Assembly (NCBI RefSeq): GCF_001425665.1
Contig: NZ_LMCX01000001.1
Coordinates: 558,001-622,000, forward strand
Source of the DNA: Yonghaparkia sp. Root332
GTDB taxonomy: Bacteria > Actinomycetota > Actinomycetes > Actinomycetales > Microbacteriaceae
Length of the DNA: 64,000 nt
Direction: 5' to 3'
Every line of letters begins with the position of its first letter. The first letter of the stretch is position 1. Shown one piece after another: positions 9,140 to 17,837 of the stretch. The translations under genes were made by a program, and so were the position numbers. Below the pieces are notes generated by a model, which worked only from the letters and a program-made list of their open reading frames with translations, was not told the DNA's origin and did no database searches.

Positions 9140-9592
9140 CTACTTCGCGGCGACCACCTGGAGGGTGATCGTCGCGACGATGCCGTCGCGGAGCTTGAGG
9201 ATCGCCTCGTGCGTGCCGACCGACTTGATCGGCGAGACGAGCTCGACGAGTCGCTTGTCGATCGAGCCGATGCCGGCCTTCTCGACGGCCGCGGCCACGT
9301 CAGCGGTCTTCACCGAGCCGAACAGCCGGCCCTCGGCGCCCGCCTTGACGGCGAGCTTGACGGGGTTGGCCTCGAGGCGGGCCTTGAGGTCCTGGGCCTC
9401 TTCGATCGTGGCGTGCTCGCGGGCGCTGCGGGCGGCCTTGATCTGGTCCACCTGCTTCTCGCCACCGCGGGTCCACGCCACGGCGTAGCCCTGGGGGATG
9501 AGGTAGTTGCGGGCGTACCCGTTCTTGACCTCGACGACGTCGCCGGGGGCACCGAGACCGGTGACCTCCTGCGTGAGGATGAGCTTCGACAT
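9140..9592 (-). CDS. rplI: 50S ribosomal protein L9
   Basis: A 150-residue L9, the elongated two-domain protein at the base of the L1 stalk. The N-terminal domain has the signature [21 protein letters not shown], followed by the long connecting helix and the C-terminal rRNA-binding domain. ATG 9592 follows AAGGGGG. It is the last gene of the S6-SSB-S18-L9 operon, ten bases after rpsR. Confidence 0.95.
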   Translation of the reverse strand: MSKLILTQEVTGLGAPGDVVEVKNGYARNYLIPQGYAVAWTRGGEKQVDQIKAARSAREHATIEEAQDLKARLEANPVKLAVKAGAEGRLFGSVKTADVAAAVEKAGIGSIDKRLVELVSPIKSVGTHEAILKLRDGIVATITLQVVAAK

Positions 9593-9602
9593 CACGGCCC
9601 CC

Positions 9603-9863
9603 TTAGCGGCCAGCGCCGGCGTACGGAAGCAGAGCCATCTCGCGCGCGTTCTTGACGGCGCGGGCGATGAGGCGCTGCTCCTGCACGGAGACACCGGTGA
9701 TTCGGCGAGCACGGATCTTCCCGCGCTCGGAGATGAACTTGCGGAGGGTGGCGACATCCTTGTAGTCGATGATGCCAACCTTGATCGCCTTCGCGGGGGC
9801 GGCGTTCTTCGCGCCCTTGCCGCCGCGAGGCTTGCGGCGGTCGCCGCTGCTCTTGCCAGCCAT
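9603..9863 (-). CDS. rpsR: 30S ribosomal protein S18
   Basis: An 86-residue S18 with the core [18 protein letters not shown] and [22 protein letters not shown]. It binds S6 on the 30S platform. No CxxC zinc motif is seen in the N-terminus, so this is the zinc-free form. Lies between ssb and rplI in the usual operon order. Confidence 0.96.
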   Translation of the reverse strand: MAGKSSGDRRKPRGGKGAKNAAPAKAIKVGIIDYKDVATLRKFISERGKIRARRITGVSVQEQRLIARAVKNAREMALLPYAGAGR

Positions 9864-9907
9864 AGTGGTTGTCCTTTACGAAATCAGCTGCCGGTCGTCG
9901 GACCGGA

Positions 9908-10423
9908 TCAGAACGGGGTGTCGTCGGAGAAGGAGCCGGGCGTGTTCCACACGTCCCCGGCGTTGGAGGAGCCGGAGCTCTGCGCCGGAGCGCCCCACGG
10001 CTCGTCGGCGACCTGGGCGCTGCCGCCGCGGCCTCCGCCCATGGCTCCGCCCGAACCACCCGACGTGCGGGTGATCTGAGCGGTGGCGTAGCGCAGGCTC
10101 GGGCCGATCTCGTCGACCTCGAGCTCGATGCTCGTGCGCTTCTCGCCTTCCTTCGTCTCGTACGACCGCTGCTTCAGGCGACCCTGCGCGATGACGCGCG
10201 AGCCCTTCGTCAGCGATGAGGCGACGTGCTCGGCGAACTCACGCCACACGCTCGCGCGCAGGAACAGCGCCTCGCCGTCCTTCCACTCGTTCGCCTGACG
10301 GTCGAACGTGCGGGGGGTGGACGCGATGGTGAAGTTCGCCACTGCGAGCCCGTTCTGCGTGTAGCGCAGCTCGGGGTCGGCGGTCAGGTTGCCGACGACG
10401 GTGATGATCGTCTCGCCGGCCAC
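9908..10423 (-). CDS. ssb: Single-stranded DNA-binding protein
   Basis: A 171-residue SSB: OB fold at about 1-115 ([16 protein letters not shown] near the start, [24 protein letters not shown] in the middle), a Gly/Ser-rich flexible linker, and the acidic partner-binding tail ending DDTPF. It protects ssDNA at the fork and recruits repair proteins. GTG 10423 is preceded by GGAG and is only two bases from the rpsF stop, so it is translationally coupled to S6. Confidence 0.96.
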   Translation of the reverse strand: MAGETIITVVGNLTADPELRYTQNGLAVANFTIASTPRTFDRQANEWKDGEALFLRASVWREFAEHVASSLTKGSRVIAQGRLKQRSYETKEGEKRTSIELEVDEIGPSLRYATAQITRTSGGSGGAMGGGRGGSAQVADEPWGAPAQSSGSSNAGDVWNTPGSFSDDTPF

Positions 10424-10425
10424 GA

Positions 10426-10815
10426 CTACTCCGCGGCCTTGGGCGCGGCGGCCTTGGCGGCGTCGCGCGCGGACTTGGACGCGGCCTTCTCCGCGGCCTT
10501 CGCCTCGAAGGCGGCGACGCGAGCGACGGCCTCCTCGGCACGCAGCACCTTGGTGCGCATGACCGCTTCGCTGAGCTTCAGCTGGCGGTCGAGCTCCTGC
10601 GTGGCCGCGGGGTTCGCGGTGAAGTTGACGACGGCGTAGATGCCCTCGGTCTTCTTCTGGATCTCGTATGCGAGGCGACGACGGCCCCAGATATCGACGT
10701 TCTCGATGTTCCCACCGTCATTGCGGATGACGTTGAGGAACTTGTCGAGGCTCGGAGCGACAGTGCGCTCGTCGATCTCGGGGTCGAGGATCACCATCAT
10801 TTCGTACTGATGCAT
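10426..10815 (-). CDS. rpsF: 30S ribosomal protein S6
   Basis: A 129-residue S6 with the family start [16 protein letters not shown] and the core [17 protein letters not shown]. Residues after about 100 form an Ala/Lys-rich tail, longer than in many S6 proteins. A very strong AAGGAGGTGGG ribosome binding site precedes ATG 10815. First gene of the operon, with a structured leader that can pair with that site. Confidence 0.96.
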   Translation of the reverse strand: MHQYEMMVILDPEIDERTVAPSLDKFLNVIRNDGGNIENVDIWGRRRLAYEIQKKTEGIYAVVNFTANPAATQELDRQLKLSEAVMRTKVLRAEEAVARVAAFEAKAAEKAASKSARDAAKAAAPKAAE

Positions 10816-10825
10816 GACTCACCCA

Positions 10826-10869
10826 CCTCCTTCGGACTCGAACGGCTGCAGACGATCTGCAGCAGGAGG
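10826..10869 (-). promoter_or_regulatory. Putative S6:S18-type leader element covering the rpsF ribosome binding site
   Basis: Read in the transcript direction, CCTCCT (10869-10864) pairs perfectly with the AGGAGG ribosome binding site (10831-10826). Directly stacked inside is a perfect 8-bp hairpin, GCTGCAGA-TCG-TCTGCAGC (10863-10845). The remaining 13 bases on the 3' side form an asymmetric bulge ending TCCGA. A P1 stem, a P2 hairpin and a 3' bulge with CCG is the layout of the known rpsF-leader element bound by the S6:S18 complex. A TACGCT hexamer at 10923-10918 could be the promoter -10. Confidence 0.6.
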
Positions 10870-10949
10870 GTATGGCATCAGTCACCCGCTGGAGACAGGG
10901 CTCCGGGCAACCTGCACAGCGTAGTCGATGACGGATGACCGGCGCCAGT

Positions 10950-12392
10950 TCAGGACGCGCCGCCGCGCTCCTGCCACCACGCCCGCAGTCGTCGCTCGGC
11001 CTCCTCCGCCCCCAGGGGCCCCTCGTCGAGCCGCATCTCCAGGAGGAAGCGGTAGGCCTCACCGACGACGGGGCCGGGCCGGACGCCGAGGATCGCCATG
11101 ACCTGCTCGCCGTCGAGGTCGGGGCGGATCGCCGCGAGCTCCTCCTGCTCGGCGAGCGCGGCGATGCGCGCCTCGAGCTCGTCGTAGGCCCCCCGCAGCC
11201 GCGCCGCCTTGCGGCGATTGCGGGTCGTGACGTCGGCGCGCGTGAGGATGTGCAGCCGTTCGAGCTGCTCGCCCGCATCGCGCACGTAGCGGCGCACGCC
11301 CGAATCCGTCCATGGGGCGTCGCTGTAGCCGAAGAAGCGCAGGTGCAGCTCGATCAGGCGCGAGACCGCGACGATCGTGTCCTTGTCGAAGCGCAGCGCC
11401 GTGAGCCGCTTGCGGGCGAGCTTCGACCCGACGGCGTCGTGGTGGTGGAAGGTCACGGCCCCGCCCGGCTCGACCCTCTTCGTCGCGGGCTTGCCGATGT
11501 CGTGGAGGAGGGCCGCGAGGCGCAGCACGACGTCGGCGGGAGCATCCGCCCCCGGACCGCGCGAGGCCTCGAGCTCGATCGCCTGGTCGAGCACCGTGAG
11601 CGAGTGCTCGTAGACGTCCTTGTGGTGAGCGTGCTCGTCGATCTCGAGCCTGAGGGCGGGCAGCTCGGGCAGAACGAGGTCGGCGAGGCCCGTGGAGACG
11701 AGCAGCTCGAGACCGCGACGCGGGGAGGAGGTCGAGAGCAGCTTCACGAGCTCGTCGCGCACGCGCTCGGCCGAGATGATGCCGAGACGATCGCGCATCC
11801 CCTCGATCGCCCGCAGCGTCGCGTCGTCGACGTCGAGGCCGAGCTGCGCCGCGAACCGCACCGCCCGCAGCATGCGCAGCGGATCGTCGCTGAAGGAGCG
11901 CTCGGGCGAGATCGGCGTGCGCAGGCGCCCGGCCAGCAGGTCGTCGAAGCCGCCGCTCGGGTCGACGAGCGTGAGCGAGGGCAGGCGCAGGGCCATCGCG
12001 TTGACGGTGAAGTCGCGGCGCTCGAGGTCGCCGTCGAGCGTGTCGCCGAACGCGACCTCGGGCTTGCGCGAGTCGGCCTCGTACGCATCGGAGCGGTACG
12101 TCGTGATCTCGACCGTGTCGGCGCCGATGCGCGCGCCGATCGTGCCGAAGGCGCGCCCGATGTCCCAGTGCGCGCTCGCGACCGGCGCGACGATGCGGAT
12201 GATGTCTTCCGGGCGCGCGCTCGTCGTGAGGTCGAGATCGTTGACCGGCCGGCCGAGGAACGCGTCGCGCACGGGCCCGCCGACGAGGGCGAGCTCGTGG
12301 CCCGCGGCCTCGAAGCGCGCCGCGAGGGTCGCCAGGGGCTCGGCGGCGGCGAGTGCCCGCAGCCGGTCGAGGGCCTCGGCCACGCTCTGCAT
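10950..12392 (-). CDS. cca: CCA tRNA nucleotidyltransferase
   Basis: A 480-residue class II nucleotidyltransferase that adds or repairs the 3' CCA of tRNAs. The head domain shows GGPVRDAFLGRPVNDLDLTT near residues 38-57, with catalytic Asp pair in NDLDL, then RRDFTVNAMAL. An HD domain follows (LAALLHDIGKP with HHHDAVG), as in the actinobacterial form. I prefer ATG 12392 over GTG 12398 because the divergent promoter hexamer places the transcript start beside it. It is divergent from the DUF6049 gene with only 26 bases between. Confidence 0.92.
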   Translation of the reverse strand: MQSVAEALDRLRALAAAEPLATLAARFEAAGHELALVGGPVRDAFLGRPVNDLDLTTSARPEDIIRIVAPVASAHWDIGRAFGTIGARIGADTVEITTYRSDAYEADSRKPEVAFGDTLDGDLERRDFTVNAMALRLPSLTLVDPSGGFDDLLAGRLRTPISPERSFSDDPLRMLRAVRFAAQLGLDVDDATLRAIEGMRDRLGIISAERVRDELVKLLSTSSPRRGLELLVSTGLADLVLPELPALRLEIDEHAHHKDVYEHSLTVLDQAIELEASRGPGADAPADVVLRLAALLHDIGKPATKRVEPGGAVTFHHHDAVGSKLARKRLTALRFDKDTIVAVSRLIELHLRFFGYSDAPWTDSGVRRYVRDAGEQLERLHILTRADVTTRNRRKAARLRGAYDELEARIAALAEQEELAAIRPDLDGEQVMAILGVRPGPVVGEAYRFLLEMRLDEGPLGAEEAERRLRAWWQERGGAS

Positions 12393-12401
12393 AGTCACCA
12401 G

Positions 12402-12411
12402 AGTCTAGACT
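12402..12411. promoter_or_regulatory. Shared palindromic -10 region for divergent cca and DUF6049 genes
   Basis: AGTCTAGACT is a perfect 10-base palindrome that gives a TAGACT hexamer on each strand. On the plus strand it ends seven bases before ATG 12419, so that transcript would start at the ATG (leaderless). On the minus strand it ends nine bases before the cca ATG. The whole divergent spacer is 26 bases. Confidence 0.55.
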
Positions 12412-12418
12412 TCCGAGC

Positions 12419-14584
12419 ATGTCGGCCGAGCGGGTGCGGGGGGGTTCTGCCGCGCCCGCGACCCCGCTTCGCGCACTGCTCTCCGCGCTCCTCCTGCTGC
12501 TGCTCGCCGGTCCGACCGCCGCCGCGCCGGCCGCTGCGGCCCCCTCCGCCGTGCCGGCTCCGTCGACCTCCGCGACTCTCGCGACGACGAGCGACGTCGC
12601 GAGCGCGAGCGGCCTGCAGCTCACGGTCGCCCCGCTCGGCTCGGGCATCGTCGAGCCCGACTCCCCTCTCGCGGTGCGGGTCGTCGCCACCAATCTCTCG
12701 ACCGCGGCGACGCCCGCCGGCACCGTGACGATCGCCGTCGCGGCCGGCGCTCCCGCCGACTCCGCGACGCTCGCCTCCTGGTTCGGCGAGAGCGATGCGG
12801 ATGTCCGCCCCGTCCCGGTCGCGACGGCGGCCATCGCCGCGCTCGAGCCCGGATCGAGCACCGCGGTCGAGCTGCGCGTCGAGCCCGCCGCCGCGGGCTT
12901 CGCCGGCGCCTGGGGCCCACGGGTGATCGAGATCGCGGCGGAGGGGGAGGGCCGCGTCCTCGGCGCCGCGCGCTCCGCCGTCGTCTGGGTTCCGGAGGGC
13001 ACGACGCCCCCGACCGCAACCGTGGTCGCCGCCGTGCCCCTCACCGCACCCGGCTTCGAGGGCGCCGTCATCCCGGCGGAGGATCTGGCCGTGCTCACCG
13101 CGCCCGGCGGGCTGCTCGTCCGCACGCTCGACGCCGTCGCCGGCCGCGCCGTCGCGATCGGCGTCGATCCGCGCATCATCGCCTCCATCCGCATCCTCGG
13201 CACGACCGCGCCCGAGTCGGCGACGGCGTTCCTCGACCGGCTCGCGCTCGTGCCCAACGACACCTTCGCGCTCGCCTGGGCCGACGCGGATCCGCTCGCC
13301 ACGGCTCACGCCCGCGGCATCCCGCTGCCGCCCGTCGAGGGCGCGGGGGCGGCGCTCGACCCGAGCGTGCTCAGTACCGACCCCAGCGGGGGAGGCGACG
13401 GGGGCGATCCGAGCCCGTCCGCCGCGCCCGGCGACCCGGATGCCTCGCCCTCGGCGACCCCCGACCCGGGCGATGAGCCGCCGACCCTCGCCGAGCTCAG
13501 CGCCTGGCCGCACGACCTCACCGACATCGTCTGGCCGCAGGAGGGCACGGCGACCGCGAGCGCGCTCGGCGTGCTCGCCGCCTCGGGCGTGGGCACCGCC
13601 ATCGTCGGCAGCGCCAACCTCGACGGCGGCCGCGGACTCGTCGCCCGGGTCGGCGACCTGCGGATCCTCCGCAGCGACGACGCCCTCTCCCGCGCCGCCC
13701 GCGCCGCCGTCGCGGCGACCACCGAGCAGGAGTGGCAGAGCGCCGCCGCGCAGGTCTCGGCCCTCATCGCGGCCTCGAGCGCGGCCGACGCCTCCGTCGT
13801 GCCGTTCATCACCCTTGACCGCGAGCGGCTGGGCAACTCGCTGCGCCTGCTCGACCTCCTCGGCGCGATCGAGGCGCTGCCGTGGGCGCGCGGAGGCGGC
13901 CTCGCGACCGCGAGCGCCGCATCCGGCCCCGAGGTCGGCGTCGTCGACGCGACCATCTCCGAGGAGCGACTCGTCGACGTCGGGCGGATGCTCGACGCCG
14001 AGACCCTGGACCGCGCGTTCGCCGAGGTGGCCGTCCAGCCCTCCCTCATCACCGATGAGCGCCGCCTCGAGCTGCTCGCCGCCCTGTCGCTCGGCTGGGA
14101 CGAGGAGGCGCCGGCTGCGGCCGATCGGTACGTCGAGGCGTCGGCGGACCTGCGCTCGTCCGTGCAGATCGTCGAGGGCAGCACGATCACGCTGCTCTCC
14201 GACCGCACGTCCCTGCCCGTCACGGTGCAGAACGCGCTCGACGTGGCGATCCGGGTCTTCGTGCGCGTCGACAGCTCGACGGGTCGCCTGCTCGTCGAGG
14301 ATCGCCTCGTCGAGACGATCGTCGAGCCGCAGTCGCAGACGCGCGCGCTCGTCCCGGTGCAGTCGCTCACCAACGGCGAGGTGCCCATCACCGTGTCGCT
14401 CAGCGATGCCGCCGACCGCACCGTCGGCCAGCCGACGAGCGTGCTGCTGAACCTGCAGGCGGGGTGGGAGACCGCCGCGATCGTCGTCATGGCGGTGCTC
14501 GTGGGCGGGCTGCTCGCGTTCGGCCTCTCGCGCGACATCCGCCGTCGGCTCCGCGCCCGGCGCGGCGAGGAGGAGGCGGCGTGA
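12419..14584 (+). CDS. DUF6049 family exported membrane-anchored protein
   Basis: A 721-residue protein with a cleavable-type signal (hydrophobic 19-42), a large Ala/Asp-rich extracellular region, a Pro/Ser/Asp low-complexity linker at about 322-350, and one C-terminal transmembrane helix (about 684-703) with a basic cytoplasmic tail. This layout, immediately upstream of and overlapping murJ, matches the DUF6049 family found between cca and murJ in many actinobacteria. Function is unknown; position suggests a role in lipid II export or envelope assembly. Its stop overlaps the murJ GTG (GTGA). Confidence 0.8.
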   Translation: MSAERVRGGSAAPATPLRALLSALLLLLLAGPTAAAPAAAAPSAVPAPSTSATLATTSDVASASGLQLTVAPLGSGIVEPDSPLAVRVVATNLSTAATPAGTVTIAVAAGAPADSATLASWFGESDADVRPVPVATAAIAALEPGSSTAVELRVEPAAAGFAGAWGPRVIEIAAEGEGRVLGAARSAVVWVPEGTTPPTATVVAAVPLTAPGFEGAVIPAEDLAVLTAPGGLLVRTLDAVAGRAVAIGVDPRIIASIRILGTTAPESATAFLDRLALVPNDTFALAWADADPLATAHARGIPLPPVEGAGAALDPSVLSTDPSGGGDGGDPSPSAAPGDPDASPSATPDPGDEPPTLAELSAWPHDLTDIVWPQEGTATASALGVLAASGVGTAIVGSANLDGGRGLVARVGDLRILRSDDALSRAARAAVAATTEQEWQSAAAQVSALIAASSAADASVVPFITLDRERLGNSLRLLDLLGAIEALPWARGGGLATASAASGPEVGVVDATISEERLVDVGRMLDAETLDRAFAEVAVQPSLITDERRLELLAALSLGWDEEAPAAADRYVEASADLRSSVQIVEGSTITLLSDRTSLPVTVQNALDVAIRVFVRVDSSTGRLLVEDRLVETIVEPQSQTRALVPVQSLTNGEVPITVSLSDAADRTVGQPTSVLLNLQAGWETAAIVVMAVLVGGLLAFGLSRDIRRRLRARRGEEEAA

Positions 14585-16260
14585 CCGACGAGCCCCGCCC
14601 GGGAGCGCCCGGCGACGTGCCGGAGGACCGCTCCGGCGGCATCGGTCGTGCGAGCCTCGTGCTCGCCTCCGGGACGATCGTCTCGCGCCTGCTCGGCTTC
14701 GTCAGCGCGGTCATGCTCACGACGACGATCGGTGCGCTCGGGTCGGGCGCCAACACCTTCGCGCTCGCCAACCAGCTGCCGAACAACATCTACGCGATCG
14801 TCGCGGGCGGAGTGCTGAGCGCCGTGCTGGTGCCGCAGATCGTGCGGGCGAGCGTGCACGACGACGGCGGCGAGCGCTTCATCAACCGGCTCGTGACGCT
14901 CGGGCTCGTGGTGTTCCTCGCCGCCGCGGTCGTCGCGACGCTCGCCGCTCCGCTGCTCGTCTCGCTCTACGCCGCCTCCTCCGACGGCGGCGGTCGCGGC
15001 TTCACGGGCGAGGAGATCGCCCTCGCGACGGCCTTCGCCTACTGGTGCCTGCCGCAGGTGCTCTTCTACGCGCTCTACACGCTCTTCGGCGAGGTGCTCA
15101 ACGCGCGCCGCGTGTTCGGGCCGTTCACGTGGGCGCCCGCGATCAACAACGTGGTCGCGGTCGCGGGCCTCGTCGCGTTCGGCGCGATGTTCGACGCCGA
15201 CGTGACGCGGGCATCCGCCTGGACGCCGGAGATGATCGCGGTGCTCGGCGGGTCGGCGACCCTCGGCGTCGCGGCCCAGGCGCTCGTGCTCGTGCTCTTC
15301 TGGCGTCGGGCCGGCCTGCGCTACCGGCCCGACTTCACCTGGCGCGGCGTCGGCCTCGGCGCGACCGGCCGCGCCGCCGGCTGGATCTTCGCGATGATCG
15401 TCGTGATGCAGATCGGCGGCATCGTGCAGACGCGCGTGGCCTCGGAGGCCGCGACGGCCGACGACGCCTCGCTCATGGTCATGCGCACGGCGTGGCTGCT
15501 GTTCATGCTTCCGCACTCGGTCGTCGTCGTGTCTCTCGTGACCGCCTACCTGACCCGCATGAGCGCCCACGCGCGCGACAAGGATCTCGAGGCCGTGCGC
15601 ATCGACACGACCGAGGCGATCCGCATCACGGGCCTGCTCATGACGCTCGCGACGATCGGGCTCATCGCCGTCGCGGTTCCGTTCGCGCGCCTCTTCGCGG
15701 CGAACGCCGTCGACGAGATCGCGACCGTGCTCATCGCGTTCGTCGTCGGGCTCGTGCCCTTCAGCGTGTACTTCGTCATGCAGCGCGTCTTCTACGCCCT
15801 CGACGACACGCGCACGGCGTTCTGGCTGCAGGCGGCGCACACGGCGTTCTTCATCACGGGCGCGCTGCTGTGCACGCTGCTGCCGACCGCGTGGATCGTC
15901 CCCGGGCTCGGCCTCGTGACCTCCGCGGCGGGGGCCTTCCAGATGGTGCTCGGCGGCGTCGTCCTGCGCCGACGTCTGGGGGGCCTGGATGCTCCGCTCA
16001 TCGCCCGGCGCATGACGCAGTTCCTCGTCGCGGCCGTTCCCGCGCTGCTCATCGGCCTCGGCATCGGCGCGGCCCTGGGCACGCTCGGCGGCGGTCTCGT
16101 CGGAGACGGCGTCGCGCGCGCCAGCGTCGGAGGAGCGATCGTGACCATCGTCGCGATCGCCGTGCCGATGGTGCTGGCCTACGGCGGAGCGCTGCTCGCG
16201 ATGCGCGTACCGGAGGCGGTCAGCACGCTCGCGCTCGTGCGCGGGCGGCTCGGGCGCTGA
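14581..16260 (+). CDS. murJ: Lipid II flippase MurJ
   Basis: A 559-residue multi-helix membrane protein of the MviN/MurJ (MOP) family, which moves lipid II across the membrane for peptidoglycan synthesis. It has about 14 hydrophobic segments. The N-terminal SGTIVSRLLGFVSAVMLTTT and the LPNNIYAIVAGGVLSAVLVP segment are typical. The mycobacterial C-terminal pseudokinase and FhaA-binding extension is absent. GTG 14581 overlaps the upstream stop. Upstream in-frame sequence belongs to the DUF6049 gene read in another frame. Confidence 0.92.
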   Translation: MTDEPRPGAPGDVPEDRSGGIGRASLVLASGTIVSRLLGFVSAVMLTTTIGALGSGANTFALANQLPNNIYAIVAGGVLSAVLVPQIVRASVHDDGGERFINRLVTLGLVVFLAAAVVATLAAPLLVSLYAASSDGGGRGFTGEEIALATAFAYWCLPQVLFYALYTLFGEVLNARRVFGPFTWAPAINNVVAVAGLVAFGAMFDADVTRASAWTPEMIAVLGGSATLGVAAQALVLVLFWRRAGLRYRPDFTWRGVGLGATGRAAGWIFAMIVVMQIGGIVQTRVASEAATADDASLMVMRTAWLLFMLPHSVVVVSLVTAYLTRMSAHARDKDLEAVRIDTTEAIRITGLLMTLATIGLIAVAVPFARLFAANAVDEIATVLIAFVVGLVPFSVYFVMQRVFYALDDTRTAFWLQAAHTAFFITGALLCTLLPTAWIVPGLGLVTSAAGAFQMVLGGVVLRRRLGGLDAPLIARRMTQFLVAAVPALLIGLGIGAALGTLGGGLVGDGVARASVGGAIVTIVAIAVPMVLAYGGALLAMRVPEAVSTLALVRGRLGR

Positions 16261-16310
16261 CGGGCGACCGGGTCGGCACGCGTGAACGGCCGGTGAACGC
16301 GCCGACCGCC

Positions 16311-16337
16311 GGAATACCCCCGACCTAGGATGGGTTG
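16311..16337 (+). promoter_or_regulatory. SigR/SigH-type promoter of trxB-trxA
   Basis: GGAAT at 16311-16315 and GTTG at 16334-16337 are separated by 18 bases, the consensus of the thiol-oxidative-stress ECF sigma factors SigR (Streptomyces) and SigH (Mycobacterium). trxBA is a classic target of these factors. A TAGGAT hexamer (16326-16331) inside the spacer could serve a housekeeping promoter. The site lies 52 bases before the trxB ATG. Confidence 0.65.
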
Positions 16338-16388
16338 TCACCCGTGTCGGAGCGGCACCCGCCCGGCACCCACCTCGTGAGGAACGAC

Positions 16389-17345
16389 ATGCGCCACGTC
16401 ATCATCATCGGCTCCGGCCCCGCGGGCTACACCGCCGCCATCTACGCCGCGCGCGCCAACCTCGAGCCGCTCGTCATCGCGAGCTCGGTCGAGTTCGGCG
16501 GCGAGCTCATGAAGACGACCGAGGTCGAGAACTTCCCCGGCTTCCCCGAAGGCGTCATGGGCCCCGACCTCATGGTCAAGATGCAGCAGCAGGCCGAGCG
16601 CTTCGGCGCCGAGATCGTCTACGACGACGTCGTGTCGCTCGAGCTCGAGGGCCCCGTCAAGTCGGTCACGCTCGGCAACGGCGATCGCCACGAGGCGCAC
16701 GCCGTGATCTTCGCCACGGGCTCGGCCTACCGCAAGCTCGGCATCGCCGACGAGGAGCGCCTCAGCGGCTACGGCGTCTCGTGGTGCGCCACGTGCGACG
16801 GCGCCTTCTTCCGCCAGAAGACCGTCGCGGTCGTCGGCGGCGGAGACTCGGCGATGGAGGAGGCGACCTTCCTCACGCGCTTCGCCGACAAGGTCTACGT
16901 CATCCACCGCAGCGAGACCCTGCGCGCCTCCGCCGCGATGCAGGACCGCGCGAAGAACGACCCCAAGATCGAGTTCGTGCTCAACAAGACCGTCGAGCAC
17001 ATCTACGGCGGCGACCTCGTGACGGGCGTGGGCCTCGTCGACACGGTGACGGGGGAGGAGACCACGCTCGACGTCTCCGGCCTCTTCATCGCGATCGGCG
17101 CCGACCCGCGCACGCACCTCGTGCACGGCGTCCTCGACCTCACCGAGCACGGCACGATCGCCGTCGAGGGTCGCTCCTCGCGCACGAGCGTCGAGGGCGT
17201 CTTCGCCGCCGGCGACGTCGTCGATCCGACCTACCGCCAGGCCATCACGGCCGCCGGCAGCGGCACGGTCGCGGCGCTCGACGCCCAGCACTACCTCGAG
17301 ACCCTGCACGACGCCGCGCGCGAGACCGCGTCGGCGACCGTCTGA
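16389..17345 (+). CDS. trxB: Thioredoxin-disulfide reductase
   Basis: A 318-residue FAD enzyme that reduces thioredoxin with NADPH. GSGPAG (8-13) binds FAD, CATC (Cys133 and Cys136) is the redox disulfide, and GGGDSA near 153 binds NADPH. I start at ATG 16389, seven bases after GAGGA; upstream in-frame codons to 16335 are unlike the family. It is followed 32 bases later by trxA, its substrate, and preceded by a SigR-type promoter. Confidence 0.96.
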   Translation: MRHVIIIGSGPAGYTAAIYAARANLEPLVIASSVEFGGELMKTTEVENFPGFPEGVMGPDLMVKMQQQAERFGAEIVYDDVVSLELEGPVKSVTLGNGDRHEAHAVIFATGSAYRKLGIADEERLSGYGVSWCATCDGAFFRQKTVAVVGGGDSAMEEATFLTRFADKVYVIHRSETLRASAAMQDRAKNDPKIEFVLNKTVEHIYGGDLVTGVGLVDTVTGEETTLDVSGLFIAIGADPRTHLVHGVLDLTEHGTIAVEGRSSRTSVEGVFAAGDVVDPTYRQAITAAGSGTVAALDAQHYLETLHDAARETASATV

Positions 17346-17377
17346 ACCGCAGAACCCGCAACCCCTAGGAGAGATTC

Positions 17378-17701
17378 ATGAGCACGCGCGACGTCACCGA
17401 CGCCACCTTCGAGGCCGAGGTCCTCAACAGCGAGAAGACGATCATGGTCGACTTCTGGGCCGAGTGGTGCGGCCCCTGCCGCGCCGTCTCGCCGATCCTC
17501 GACGCGATCGCGACCGAGAACGCCGACAAGATCGACATCGTCAAGCTCAATGTCGACGACAACCCCCAGACGGCCATGAAGTACCAGATCACCTCGATCC
17601 CCGCGATGAAGGTCTTCAAGGGCGGCGAGGTCGTCAAGACCGTCATCGGCGCGAAGCCCAAGCCGGCTCTCGAGGCCGATCTGGCCGAGTTCCTGGCGTA
17701 G
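17378..17701 (+). CDS. trxA: Thioredoxin
   Basis: A 107-residue thioredoxin with the active site WCGPC (Cys31, Cys34), and the cis-proline loop SIPAMKVFKGGE. It reduces protein disulfides in the cytoplasm and is recharged by the adjacent TrxB. TAGGAGAG lies seven bases before ATG 17378. A strong hairpin terminator ends the operon 36 bases after the stop. Confidence 0.97.
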   Translation: MSTRDVTDATFEAEVLNSEKTIMVDFWAEWCGPCRAVSPILDAIATENADKIDIVKLNVDDNPQTAMKYQITSIPAMKVFKGGEVVKTVIGAKPKPALEADLAEFLA

Positions 17702-17736
17702 TCCGCCCCGCCCCGCGCATCCCTCTGTTCGGGATG

Positions 17737-17774
17737 CGACGATCGGCCCGCCCCACGGGGCGGGCCGATCGTCG
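17737..17774 (+). terminator. trxBA terminator
   Basis: A perfect 18-bp inverted repeat with a two-base loop, beginning CGACGATCGG and ending CCGATCGTCG, followed by a short T-containing stretch (TTCC). It separates trxA from the aminotransferase gene. Confidence 0.85.
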
Positions 17775-17837
17775 TTCCGGCCGTATCCTGGAAGGCACTG
17801 CCGCATCGGGCAGCCGCGTGATGGGTGGTGAAACGGC

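Noticed and set aside
8756-9655. 299-codon plus-strand open frame over the dnaB upstream region and rplI
   Set aside because: It crosses a terminator and runs antisense to rplI; no ribosome binding site and no recognisable domain.
13306-16341. 1011-codon minus-strand open frame over DUF6049 and murJ
   Set aside because: Low-complexity Arg/Ala/Glu/His composition typical of an antisense shadow; murJ on the plus strand is certain.
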